In this document: positions 32,065 to 38,599 of the stretch, piece by piece
Layout: each line of letters begins with the position of its first letter
Numbering within the stretch: position 1 is the stretch's first letter
Translations under genes and position numbers: made by a program
Virus record (IMG/VR): IMGVR_UViG_3300033571_016612
Coordinates: 1 to 40,086 of that record
Origin: a virus
Length of the DNA stretch: 40,086 nucleotides
Reading direction: 5' to 3' (one strand)
The notes under the pieces: model-generated
The model's database searches: none
What the model was told of the DNA's origin: nothing
What the model saw: the letters and a program-made list of their open reading frames with translations, nothing else

Positions 32065-32093
32065 ATTATATACCATATTTTAAGTTTAATCAA
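32065..32093 (-). promoter_or_regulatory. sigma70-type promoter of the porin gene
   Basis: Minus strand TTGATT (32088-32093), a 17-bp spacer, then TATAAT (32065-32070). Near-consensus; it gives a leader of about 150 nt before the ATG at 31906. Confidence 0.65.
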
Positions 32094-32141
32094 AACAGTG
32101 TGACAGTTTTAAAAGTGCACACATGAAAAATGAAATTTCTA

Positions 32142-32621
32142 TTAAGTTTTTGATGCTATTAGATAATCTTTCCATTCAGATACCATACTTCTTTCCATTT
32201 TCAAATGAAGGGGATTTAGAGGTGAATAAGGTCTGGTATGAAGAATCATATCAGTTTCATGTAATAAAAGATCACCCTTTTTTATATTACAACGATAACA
32301 ACAACAAACAAGATTATCCCAAGTATCTCCACCCCCCTTAGATTTGGGTATTACATGATCAATTGTAAGATTTCTATAAGCACCGCAATATTGGCACTGA
32401 AAATCATCTCTTTTATGAATTAGAGATTTTGTTGGAAAATAATTTCTATAGTTCTTAGATGGAATTTTTACAAAATTTATCAAACGAATTGTTCTTTTTG
32501 AAATCAATTTTGCTTTTTCTTTAAGAAGTAAAACAATTGCTCTTTTCCAACTTACAAAATTCAATGGTTCATATGAACTATTTAAAACTAATATAGTAGA
32601 ATGAGGTTCGACGAATTCCAT
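32142..32621 (-). CDS. HNH endonuclease, cyanobacterial type (159 aa)
   Basis: The N-terminal part (LVLNSSYEPLNFVSWKRAIV) is the lead-in found in a family of cyanobacterial chromosomal HNH proteins. The HNH core follows: FQCQYCGAYRNLTIDHVIPK (DH catalytic pair, about residue 75-95), then DNLVCCCYRCNIKKGD with a second CxxC. The C-terminal tail is basic. It is probably of host origin rather than a phage homing nuclease. It sits between the phosphoesterase and the porin, a block that may be host-derived as a whole. Likely a nicking or repair nuclease; exact target unknown. Confidence 0.83.
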   Translation of the reverse strand: MEFVEPHSTILVLNSSYEPLNFVSWKRAIVLLLKEKAKLISKRTIRLINFVKIPSKNYRNYFPTKSLIHKRDDFQCQYCGAYRNLTIDHVIPKSKGGGDTWDNLVCCCYRCNIKKGDLLLHETDMILHTRPYSPLNPLHLKMERSMVSEWKDYLIASKT

Positions 32622-32630
32622 GAATAATTA

Positions 32631-33179
32631 TCAAATTTTAATTTTTGAAATGACTTCTTCTAAAGAAATCGGTCTAAAGTTAGTTTGTTCAACACAAACA
32701 CATTGATATCTTTCATCGATCTCATTTGAAGAGTTTAAAACTCTATTTGCATGAAGATGTCCATGAACATTAATGCCAAATCTTTTAAGTTCTTGTTCAT
32801 GAATTGGAATATGACTCATGATGATATTTGTTTTTTTATCATGTACATCAATATTCATCATGTGATATGAACGAATATCATAAAAATGCTCAGCATATTC
32901 ATTGAGTCTAAAAATATCATGATTTCCTTTTATCAAACATTTTTTACCATTTAGTTTAGAAGCAATGTTTAGGGATCTTCGATTGATTACAAAATCACCT
33001 AGATGATAAACTTTATCATTTGGAGATACTGTTTCATTCCAAAAATCAATCAATGCCTCGTCCATGTCTTTAATATCAGTCCATGGACGAAGTTTTGTTC
33101 CGTCACTCTTCAGAAATTGACAAACGCCATGATGTCCAAAATGAGTATCCGACGTTAGAAAAATTTTAGGTTTAATCAT
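32631..33179 (-). CDS. metallophosphoesterase (182 aa)
   Basis: Compact calcineurin-like enzyme with KIFLTSDTHFGHHGV (DxH), VYHLGDFVINRR (GDF), LIKGNHDIFRL (GNHD), IIMSHIPIHEQ and NVHGHLHANRV (GHxH). The set of metal ligands is complete. Small proteins of this kind hydrolyse phosphodiester or monoester bonds; cyclic nucleotide, RNA ends or nucleotide-sugars are possible, and the sequence does not decide. It starts just after a tRNA-Val gene and precedes the HNH gene by 9 bp. Confidence 0.82.
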   Translation of the reverse strand: MIKPKIFLTSDTHFGHHGVCQFLKSDGTKLRPWTDIKDMDEALIDFWNETVSPNDKVYHLGDFVINRRSLNIASKLNGKKCLIKGNHDIFRLNEYAEHFYDIRSYHMMNIDVHDKKTNIIMSHIPIHEQELKRFGINVHGHLHANRVLNSSNEIDERYQCVCVEQTNFRPISLEEVISKIKI

Positions 33180-33274
33180 GAGACTTTTTCTCCTTTACTC
33201 TTTCAATTTTAATTGATATGGTGTCATTTTTTTATCAGAAGTACCAGATCTTCAACTGTCACAGTAAATCATAA

Positions 33275-33347
33275 TGCTCGATACAGGTACTGCCCCTGTC
33301 AATGTCTGCTTGTAAGGCAGATCTCTTCACTAGCTGAGTCATCGAGC
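33275..33347 (-). tRNA. tRNA-Val (anticodon TAC) with abnormal D and T loops
   Basis: Minus strand: acceptor GCTCGAT/ATCGAGC, anticodon arm TCTGC-CTTACAA-GCAGA giving TAC, variable CATTG, and T stem ACAGG/CCTGT. The T loop is GGCAGTA instead of the universal TTCRANY, the D loop lacks the GG pair (AGCTAGTGAA), and position 8 is G rather than T. The tertiary contacts that hold a normal tRNA elbow are thus all altered together. The anticodon stem is perfect, so decoding of GTA-type valine codons is plausible. A promoter-like TATAAT lies about 95 bp upstream. Confidence 0.7.
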
Positions 33348-33358
33348 AGAAAAATAAT

Positions 33359-33376
33359 GGACACTTTAGAGTGCCC
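33359..33376 (-). terminator. hairpin before the tRNA-Val
   Basis: GGGCACT/AGTGTCC (one G-T) with a 4-nt loop, followed on the minus strand by ATTATTTTT. It may end transcripts from upstream or help process the tRNA-Val 5' side. Confidence 0.5.
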
Positions 33377-33424
33377 AAATATTTTTTTATTTAGTGAAAG
33401 AATTATGAAGATGTCGATAGGTTT

Positions 33425-33497
33425 CTGTGTGTATAAAGTCATTATAAACCAAAAAGAATACCTATGGGGTGATCCTAGGTTAGTTCTTCAAGTGTCT
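33425..33497 (-). promoter_or_regulatory. terminator-promoter cassette, copy B
   Basis: After the stop of the 123-aa gene, the minus strand reads TAAAGACACTTGA, then a CCTA/TAGG hairpin with a T-rich run, then TATAATGACTTTATACACACA. The same order occurs downstream of nadV (33873-33953). Shared parts include TAAAGACACTTGA at the stop codon and TATAATGAYTTYATA with ACACAGA. Such mobile terminator/promoter modules are known from T4-type phages. Confidence 0.6.
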
Positions 33498-33869
33498 TTA
33501 AACAAGACCACTTATCACATCATCAAGTGGATATGTTTTATCATTAGTCAATTCAACAACAACGAATTTACTAAATTTACCAAAAGAATTTCCTTGGATT
33601 AAAACCTGGCGGTTAAGCATAATACTATTCGGTGGCAAAACAATAGGTTTAACAACGGTTTCTTTATTACAACATCTAAGAGAACGACGAATTTCATCAG
33701 TGGATGAAAATACTCTTCGTCGTTTTTCAGAAACTCCAAACCTTAATACACATTCCATAGTTTCTTTTTCTGGTTCAAGTGTGAAACGAGCATCGTCTGT
33801 TATAAAATAAGAAAGATTTTTTTTACCCAACCATACATCAAAATCTTTCAGTTTGATTGCAAAAAACAT
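33498..33869 (-). CDS. 123-aa hypothetical protein
   Basis: The sequence starts MFFAIKLKDFDVWLGKKNLS and is rich in beta strands, with a basic middle (VSEKRRRVFSSTDEIRRSLR) and a VLPPNSIMLNRQVLIQG segment. No catalytic motif, signal peptide or membrane helix. It lies between two copies of a terminator-promoter cassette, so it is expressed as a single-gene unit just after nadV. No recognised family. Confidence 0.68.
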   Translation of the reverse strand: MFFAIKLKDFDVWLGKKNLSYFITDDARFTLEPEKETMECVLRFGVSEKRRRVFSSTDEIRRSLRCCNKETVVKPIVLPPNSIMLNRQVLIQGNSFGKFSKFVVVELTNDKTYPLDDVISGLV

Positions 33870-33872
33870 AAA

Positions 33873-33950
33873 GTGTCTGTGTATATGAAATCATTATACA
33901 TTAAAAAAGGGCACCCGCAAAGTGCCCTTATGCCAGTTGCTCAAGTGTCT
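33873..33950 (-). promoter_or_regulatory. terminator-promoter cassette, copy A (after nadV)
   Basis: Contains the nadV terminator hairpin AAGGGCAC/GTGCCCTT with a T run (33903-33932) and, just after it on the minus strand, TATAATGATTTCATATACACA with ACAGACAC before the ATG at 33869. It matches copy B in order and core sequence. Confidence 0.65.
33903..33932 (-). terminator. Rho-independent terminator of nadV
   Basis: Stem AAGGGCAC/GTGCCCTT (8 bp), 7-nt loop, followed by T6 on the minus strand. It lies 19 bp after the nadV stop at 33951. Confidence 0.85.
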
Positions 33951-34793
33951 TTAGATAATCACCGAAGCATTTTTACGAACCTCATCAAAGGTATATTCTT
34001 TGACCAGTTCACCTTTCTCAAATACAGTTTCAAGAACTTCTACCGCATCAGTCCTACCTTCCAAGTCGGTGAAGTAACCTTCATCATTACGATAGAGAGT
34101 TACACGACCTTTCTTGGATTCTTTACCCATATCGGTAATCGGACTCTTATAGACATCGCGTTGCTCTCCGTTAACTTCAATAGAAGAACACTTCATAGCA
34201 AACTTTTGAGTGTCTCGGTCAATACTCTGAAGCAGTTTACCACCTTGACCGAAAGCAATGTTGTCTGAAGAATAACCAGCAGTCATTGCTCTATAAAGAA
34301 TACGGTCAATCGTATCTTGAGTAATACCATCACCCTGAATTACACGAACATAATTAAGAACTTTGAATCCTTTCTCATTGATCGTGTGTCCAAAATATTT
34401 GTCTAAAAGTTGAAGGCAATTTATTACCACTTCTGGTGGATGTCCACTATCTGGGCGAACTACAAGAGTTGCACCAGAGTTGATTATATCATCCTTTAAC
34501 ACAGTGCCCCACATATGACAAGCATCGTAAATGTTATAACTATCACTTACGCAAGCAAATAGAGAACCAGGTTTGCCGTAGAGTTTTACCATATTACGGT
34601 AAGAATCTTCTTCACCTTCCCTACCCCAAGAGGTGCAGGTACTATGTTCACTGGCGGGAATAGAGAATCCTGCCATATAAATGTCGTAGTATTCTTTACC
34701 GTAAAGAAGAGCGGTGACTGTATCCGTTCCCTTGAAGTTTACAAGGTGTGCGAGACCACCGATACCAGCAGACTCAAAAGAGGACACTCCTCG
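33951..34793 (-). CDS. nadV: nicotinamide phosphoribosyltransferase, exon 2 (C-terminal 280 aa)
   Basis: Begins RGVSSFESAGIGGLAHLVNF and continues with FKGTDTVTALLYG, the catalytic-His region GFSIPASEHSTCTSWG, the ribose/phosphate-binding VVRPDSGHPPEV (Asp), VIQGDGITQDTID and the dimer-site NIAFGQGGKLLQS. These are the hallmark motifs of NAMPT/NadV, which joins nicotinamide with PRPP to make NMN. The exon starts at 34793, after the intron-terminal G. Joined to exon 1 the protein is 458 aa, matching the family length. Alone it has no start codon of its own (a GTG at 34787 is just an in-frame Val). Confidence 0.9.
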   Translation of the reverse strand, partial: RGVSSFESAGIGGLAHLVNFKGTDTVTALLYGKEYYDIYMAGFSIPASEHSTCTSWGREGEEDSYRNMVKLYGKPGSLFACVSDSYNIYDACHMWGTVLKDDIINSGATLVVRPDSGHPPEVVINCLQLLDKYFGHTINEKGFKVLNYVRVIQGDGITQDTIDRILYRAMTAGYSSDNIAFGQGGKLLQSIDRDTQKFAMKCSSIEVNGEQRDVYKSPITDMGKESKKGRVTLYRNDEGYFTDLEGRTDAVEVLETVFEKGELVKEYTFDEVRKNASVII

Positions 34794-34802
34794 CGGAGTT
34801 AT

Positions 34803-35447
34803 TCAGGCATGTTCGCTAAGCATACCCCGTTCATACTCTTTAAAAACTAAAGAAACAAAAGATTGAGAACATTGATACTTTTCAGATACTTCTTTTAGTG
34901 CTTTTCCTGATTTTCTCATTAAAGCAATTTCAAGTCGTATTTTTTTACCAAAGACTCTTCTTTTTTTGTTGTTTTTGACTGAACCTAATTTGTTTAGAAT
35001 ATCCCACATAGTATTTAATGGAGTATTATACTTTTTGGCAAACTCCTGTACCGTGTAGTTTCCTTCATTAAACTCTAATGTAAGTTTATCTGGGTCTCCG
35101 ACATAACTTTTGTTTGCCTGAGAATATCTAATGTTTTCAGAAAGAGGCATCCACTCTAAGTTATCAATATGATTATTAAAAGTGTTTTCGTCTATGTGAT
35201 TCACAGTTAGATTTTTGTGGTTGGGGTTATATTTAAATGCTAAACAAACGAGTCTATGAATTGAAATTGTTTTACGGATTCCGTTAGAATCGTTTAATCC
35301 AATTCTTCCATAAGCACATCCATTTCCCATTCTTATACTCGTTTTCAGAAATTTGTTAGTCTTATGTGAAAAGATTCTACCATCATCTGAAATCGAATAC
35401 CCCTTAAATGTTTCTAAACTAGGTATAGTTTCTAATAGTTTCAACAT
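34803..35447 (-). CDS. intron-encoded HNH homing endonuclease with NUMOD4-like N-terminus (214 aa)
   Basis: N-terminal NUMOD4-like sensor (ETFKGYSISDDGRIFSHKT), then the HNH motif VCLAFKYNPNHKNLTVNHID, with NTFNNHIDNLEWMPLSENIR, and a C-terminal helix-turn-helix (GKALKEVSEKYQCSQSFVSL). HNH homing enzymes of this type cut or nick an intronless nadV so that the intron is copied in. The ORF lies wholly inside the intron, ends 9 bases from the 3' splice site, and is preceded by CATAAATA (35475-35482), a late promoter-like box like that used by T4 intron nucleases. Confidence 0.88.
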   Translation of the reverse strand: MLKLLETIPSLETFKGYSISDDGRIFSHKTNKFLKTSIRMGNGCAYGRIGLNDSNGIRKTISIHRLVCLAFKYNPNHKNLTVNHIDENTFNNHIDNLEWMPLSENIRYSQANKSYVGDPDKLTLEFNEGNYTVQEFAKKYNTPLNTMWDILNKLGSVKNNKKRRVFGKKIRLEIALMRKSGKALKEVSEKYQCSQSFVSLVFKEYERGMLSEHA

Positions 35448-35474
35448 AAATATTTTACAATTTTGGTCTGGAAG

Positions 35475-35482
35475 TATTTATG
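35475..35482 (-). promoter_or_regulatory. late-promoter-like box inside the intron
   Basis: Minus-strand CATAAATA, about 28 bp upstream of the intron HNH ATG at 35447. T4 intron nucleases such as I-TevI use late promoters placed inside intron structure to delay expression; the position here fits that logic. Confidence 0.45.
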
Positions 35483-35719
35483 CTGAGTATGAACTGCTTC
35501 ATTTTTCAATGAAGATTGGACCATATCTTACGATACATAGTATCGCCTTTGCGCTTCCACTCGCTTGAGTGTACTCTACTAAGTGTTATTTGTAAATAAC
35601 CTTTTCGATGGTCTCTGAACCTTACTACTAAAATAGTAGTCTTGGATGCTGATTTCCATATTACCTAAGCAACTTAGGGGTTCCAGCAGTTCACAAAGTT
35701 AGGTGCCCGAAGTTAATTA

Positions 35720-36253
35720 AGCACCGAAATCGTGCAGTTTGAACTCAATCAAACTTGGGTCTCCAGTCTTCACCAAGTAATCGTGAATAATCCTCTTGCT
35801 CTCATAAGAGTTGGTAGCAACAGTAGTTCCATACCAAATACTCCTGAGAAGTGAAGTCTCAATGTAACTTGTAATCCAGGCACATTGAGGGTCAGTGTTC
35901 TCAACAGTCGCAAGAACATTCTTTACAGGAATTACAGAACCTTCGGGAACTGCTTTAATACGAATAGGCAACTTACCACCGTGTTCACGAAGAATATACT
36001 CCCAACCTTCACGATTGAAAGGTTCTCCGTGTGCTTGAGTAATAAGTTCTGCGGTATCAATATCATCCTGAGTAATAGGATTAGACAGATACTCTTTCAG
36101 AAAGATTTGAAGTCCGAAGAAAACAGTTTGGTTCCAAGTACCTCCACGACTTTCTACATAGGAATATACATTCGTAGTCCCTTCGGGATATTGATTGTAT
36201 TGCGAAAACTTGTAAGAATCGGTGTTCAACAGAATTGTTTTATTAATAGTCAT
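35720..36253 (-). CDS. nadV: nicotinamide phosphoribosyltransferase, exon 1 (N-terminal 178 aa)
   Basis: Starts MTINKTILLNTDSYKFSQYN (the DSYK substrate motif of NAMPT/NadV) after an AAGGAG ribosome site, and continues YPEGTTNVYSYVESRG, VFFGLQIFLKEYL and ITSYIETSLLRSIWYGTTVA. The exon ends ...EFKLHDFGA at 35720 and is followed in frame by TAA inside the intron. Unspliced mRNA would therefore make a 178-aa truncated protein lacking the active-site His and Asp. Upstream lies a 5' stem-loop leader shared with the nadM gene. Confidence 0.92.
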
Positions 36254-36281
36254 TTTAAACTCCTTAAAATGTTAATGAATA

Positions 36282-36313
36282 AACTAACGTCTATCGTTAG
36301 TTCGTGTTTTATA
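36282..36313 (-). promoter_or_regulatory. nadV promoter and 5' stem-loop leader
   Basis: TATAAA (36308-36313) is followed 5 nt later by an 8-bp stem AACTAACG/CGTTAGTT with loop ATAGA on the minus strand (36282-36302). The stem ends 28 bp before the nadV ATG. The nadM gene has the same arrangement with another stem sequence but the same loop (37982-38002). A second hairpin ATAGTC/GACTAT (36311-36331) overlaps the region upstream. Confidence 0.6.
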
Positions 36314-36397
36314 GTCTTTACACCTGACTATCAAATTAATCAAAGGACATGTTATTTAACATGGACCCAATATTTTCCTTGTAACTAGTAACAAAAT

Positions 36398-36928
36398 TCA
36401 GTAAGGTTGATATTCCACCACAGTTACGTCAGCATAATCAGAGACATCTTCTGAAAACTTTTCAATCATCTTGGAAATTCTACTCCAATCGCCACCAGCA
36501 AGTCCAGCACCGATTTGAGGAAAACCAATTCTAAATCTTTTAAATTCACGAACACGAACATTATTTCCATCTGGTTTCCAGTCAAAATTTGCCATTGAAT
36601 CATAATATTCTATCATATTCGTAAAGTCATTTAGAAATTTATCGAAAGCATCATACTCAAAAACATCTTTTTTACGACTAAAAGAGTATTGAGTATATGC
36701 GTTAATGACAGTAAAATTACCAATCTCAGCAACACTCCAAGTTCCTAATTTTTCTTTGTCTCCATATTTGGATTGTGTTTTATCTGCTTCTAATACTTGT
36801 GGATACTTTGATACAAGTTGTCCTGCCAACCCAGAAGATTGAGTATGAAAGCAATTGCATCCTTGCACAATCATATTAAACTCGCCTTGTTCGGCAAGTT
36901 TGATTAAGTCTCCTTTGATGGTTTTCAT
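36398..36928 (-). CDS. macro-domain protein (176 aa)
   Basis: Macro domain signatures: N-terminal TIKGDLIKLAEQGEFNMIVQ, then GCNCFHTQSSGLAGQLVSKY (ADP-ribose-binding GCNCFHTxxxGxA) and FRIGFPQIGAGLAGGDWSRI (phosphate loop). Macro domains bind ADP-ribose and many hydrolyse ADP-ribose 1''-phosphate or ADP-ribosylated targets. It starts directly after the nadM-Nudix stop and precedes nadV, forming a NAD/ADP-ribose unit. It may recycle or detect ADP-ribose left by NAD+-consuming host defences; that role is inferred. Confidence 0.88.
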   Translation of the reverse strand: MKTIKGDLIKLAEQGEFNMIVQGCNCFHTQSSGLAGQLVSKYPQVLEADKTQSKYGDKEKLGTWSVAEIGNFTVINAYTQYSFSRKKDVFEYDAFDKFLNDFTNMIEYYDSMANFDWKPDGNNVRVREFKRFRIGFPQIGAGLAGGDWSRISKMIEKFSEDVSDYADVTVVEYQPY

Positions 36929-37954
36929 TTAGACTCCAGTAAAATAATTAATGATTTCATAGTGGTCTTCAAAGCACTCATTTGGAGTGATTTTAGAAAT
37001 TGGAATCCACTTTGCAGATGTAGCATCACTTCCTCCCTTCACTTTTGGAAGTTCTCCGTTAGGAAGTTTGATGTGAAATGCATGAGTGATTGTTCTACCT
37101 CTTGTGCTACGTTCAATAGCATCAAAAACTTTTGCTTCCTCAATACTACCACGAAGAACTGGAGCAGGCACCTTGAGTTGAGTTTCTTCCCTTACCTCCC
37201 GTATCATAGCATCCTCTAAAGATTTATCACTCAAAGCGTCTAAGAATCCACCAGGTAGAGCAAGAAGTCCTTTTCCAGGTTCTGCACGACGACGAATCAT
37301 TAGAATATGCCCCGATTGCACTATAACAGCATCCACAGTCACGAAGGTTGGAGGATATGGGAAAGAAGCATATTGAGATTTGTATTTCTCAACAAAATTA
37401 ATCTCTTTCAGAATTTGTTGATAATCTTCTGTTTGAGAAAATTTATTGAGAAAGTCCAGAACTTCTTGAGGAAGAACATTCTTAATAAAATTTGAATTAA
37501 AGTCTCGTTTAAAATAAAGTTGACGAATCTGAGATGCACTTAATTCTTCAATCAAAGGAACTTCAATTAAGTTCCATTGAGGAAACATATCAAGGTAGAA
37601 AGAAGACTCGTCCTTTTTATGCCCAATGATTCCAATTCTAGAACTTTCAAAAGGATTAATTTTGTTTACAACATTTTGAACTCTTGTTGCCCAAGAATCG
37701 TCATTGTAAATAGTATCTTGGTTTGGATGAATACTGTAATTAGTGTTCATCTTCATCATCATTAAAGTTTTATTGATTAAATCTTCTCTTTCCTCATAAG
37801 AGAAAGGATTCTTAAATGTTCTGGGTTGATTTGCAGATCCAACAATAATTGCAATGTGTTCTGCAAGTTCTGTTGCTCGTTTAATGATCTCTAAATGAGC
37901 ATTATGAAATGGTTGAAATCTACCAATAAAAACAATTACATCGTATTTTTTCAT
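36929..37954 (-). CDS. nadM: bifunctional NMN adenylyltransferase / Nudix hydrolase (341 aa)
   Basis: Residues 1-170 form an NMN adenylyltransferase: VFIGRFQPFHNAHLEIIK (HxxH nucleotide-transfer motif), VGSANQPRTFKNPFSYEERE and SASQIRQLYFKRD (ISxTxxR-like). Residues about 205-341 form a Nudix domain: GHILMIRRRAEPGKGLLALP, GGFLDALSDKSLEDAMIREV and REETQLKV (REVxEE core); the box differs from the standard at a few positions. The first half makes NAD+ from NMN and ATP. The second half hydrolyses ADP-ribose-type diphosphates in homologues. Together with NadV it completes salvage from nicotinamide to NAD+. It starts after TAAGGAGTTTA and has its own promoter and leader. Confidence 0.92.
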   Translation of the reverse strand: MKKYDVIVFIGRFQPFHNAHLEIIKRATELAEHIAIIVGSANQPRTFKNPFSYEEREDLINKTLMMMKMNTNYSIHPNQDTIYNDDSWATRVQNVVNKINPFESSRIGIIGHKKDESSFYLDMFPQWNLIEVPLIEELSASQIRQLYFKRDFNSNFIKNVLPQEVLDFLNKFSQTEDYQQILKEINFVEKYKSQYASFPYPPTFVTVDAVIVQSGHILMIRRRAEPGKGLLALPGGFLDALSDKSLEDAMIREVREETQLKVPAPVLRGSIEEAKVFDAIERSTRGRTITHAFHIKLPNGELPKVKGGSDATSAKWIPISKITPNECFEDHYEIINYFTGV

Positions 37955-37981
37955 TTTCTAAACTCCTTAGAAATAGTTGTT

Positions 37982-38036
37982 AATCAAAGTCTATCTTTGA
38001 TTTTATAATCATAATATATGTGAGACCTTTAGTCAA
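37982..38036 (-). promoter_or_regulatory. nadM promoter with 5'-terminal stem-loop
   Basis: Minus strand TTGACT (38031-38036), 17-bp spacer, TATGAT (38008-38013). The predicted mRNA begins at about 38000, inside an 8-bp hairpin AATCAAAG/CTTTGATT with loop ATAGA (37982-38002). The same loop and distances recur before nadV. The ribosome site AAGGAG lies between hairpin and ATG. Promoter followed by stem-loop is the layout of the promoter/stem-loop (PeSL) cassettes of T4-type phages. Confidence 0.65.
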
Positions 38037-38090
38037 GATTCATGTATAAATTTTAAAAATTCATCATAAATCTCTCTGATAAAAAGTCAA

Positions 38091-38174
38091 GCTGGAGACA
38101 GGATTTGAACCTGCGGTGTCCTTTCGGAGCGGCGTTACAAGTGCCGTGCGTTCGACCTCTACGCTAACTCCAGC
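38091..38174 (-). tRNA. tRNA-Thr (anticodon TGT) with long variable arm
   Basis: Minus strand: acceptor GCTGGAG/CTCCAGC, D stem GCG/CGC, T arm GCAGG-TTCAAAT-CCTGT, anticodon loop CTTGTAA (TGT). The anticodon stem has CGGC/GCCG plus an A-C pair next to the loop. The variable region is 15 nt with a TCC-GAAA-GGA hairpin, as in class II (Leu, Ser, Tyr) tRNAs. Thr tRNAs normally have a 5-nt variable loop, so body and anticodon disagree. Called Thr by anticodon; true charging identity uncertain. Confidence 0.75.
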
Positions 38175-38250
38175 ACACAATGCATTCTATATTTTAGAAT
38201 ATTATCCGACGCATGTAAAATCGGTTGAAGTTTTACTAGTATTCTTCAAG

Positions 38251-38322
38251 TCCAGAAGATTGGGATCGAACCAATGCCTTCACCGCCCCAAACGGTGCCG
38301 TCTACCTCTGACTTACTCCTGG
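38251..38322 (-). tRNA. tRNA-Pro (anticodon TGG)
   Basis: Minus strand: acceptor CCAGGAG/CTTCTGG, D stem GTC/GAC, anticodon arm CACCG-TTTGGGG-CGGTG, T arm ATTGG-TTCGATC-CCAAT, discriminator A. All arms pair well. Confidence 0.9.
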
Positions 38323-38348
38323 TGAAGTTCCCCAATAAAGAGGAACAA

Positions 38349-38439
38349 TCTTAACGTTAAGCACCTCGCATATTACGACACTGTGAGGAGGTCGTCGAAG
38401 ATTTAACGATAATCTTATACGTTTAGGTTATCTAGAAAC
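38349..38439. other. hairpin-rich spacer between tRNA-Pro and tRNA-Glu
   Basis: About 120 bp with no gene. It contains several small inverted repeats: CTTAACGTTAAG (38349-38360), AAGATT/AATCTT (about 38399-38417) and TAGGTT/AACCTA (about 38424-38442). They could help tRNA processing, or they may be remnants of another tRNA. Confidence 0.4.
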
Positions 38440-38445
38440 CTAAAA

Positions 38446-38520
38446 AGCGTAGAAGGGACTCGAACCCTCAAAAATCCACATTGAAAGTGTGGAGACTTTA
38501 TCCAATTTGTCTACTACGCC
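38446..38520 (-). tRNA. tRNA-Glu (anticodon TTC)
   Basis: Minus strand: acceptor GGCGTAG/CTACGCT, anticodon arm CCACA-CTTTCAA-TGTGG, T arm GAGGG-TTCGAGT-CCCTT. Anticodon TTC gives Glu. Next to the inserted homing endonuclease gene. Confidence 0.85.
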
Positions 38521-38599
38521 ATAATGAAATTTTAAATATTAACGGAAAGTAAAAGAATTGAAAATATATAAATAATACATCACTTTCCTTATATTATAA

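Larger units (their letters stand above)
34794..35719 (-). mobile_element. group I intron in nadV (926 nt) with HNH ORF
   Basis: The intron interrupts nadV inside the conserved HDFGA|RGVSS. The 5' exon ends in GGTGCT and the intron carries GGCACC (35702-35707) a few bases in; they form P1 with the diagnostic U-G pair at the splice site. The intron ends in G (34794). A core GTTCAGAGACC and AAGATATGGTCC pair of elements, typical of group I P7/P3 (IA2-like), sits before the HNH ORF (about 35530-35630). After splicing the exons join in frame and give a normal NadV. It is the only interrupted gene in the window. Confidence 0.9.

Noticed and set aside
32123-32341. 72-aa plus-strand ORF at the end of the HNH gene
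   Set aside because: It overlaps the HNH coding region antisense and has no supporting signal.
33275-33348. tRNA-Tyr (GTA) on the plus strand
   Set aside because: The plus-strand fold lacks a T loop and D loop; the minus strand has a D-arm-like segment and a perfect Val anticodon arm.
33951-36253. Intein or frameshift instead of an intron in nadV
   Set aside because: Exon 1 is followed by an in-frame stop, the insert has an independent ORF with its own ATG, and P1 pairing and terminal G fit a group I intron.
35885-36388. 167-aa plus-strand ORF opposite nadV exon 1
   Set aside because: Opposite-strand shadow of a confirmed enzyme gene; Cys/Phe/Arg-rich composition and no motif.
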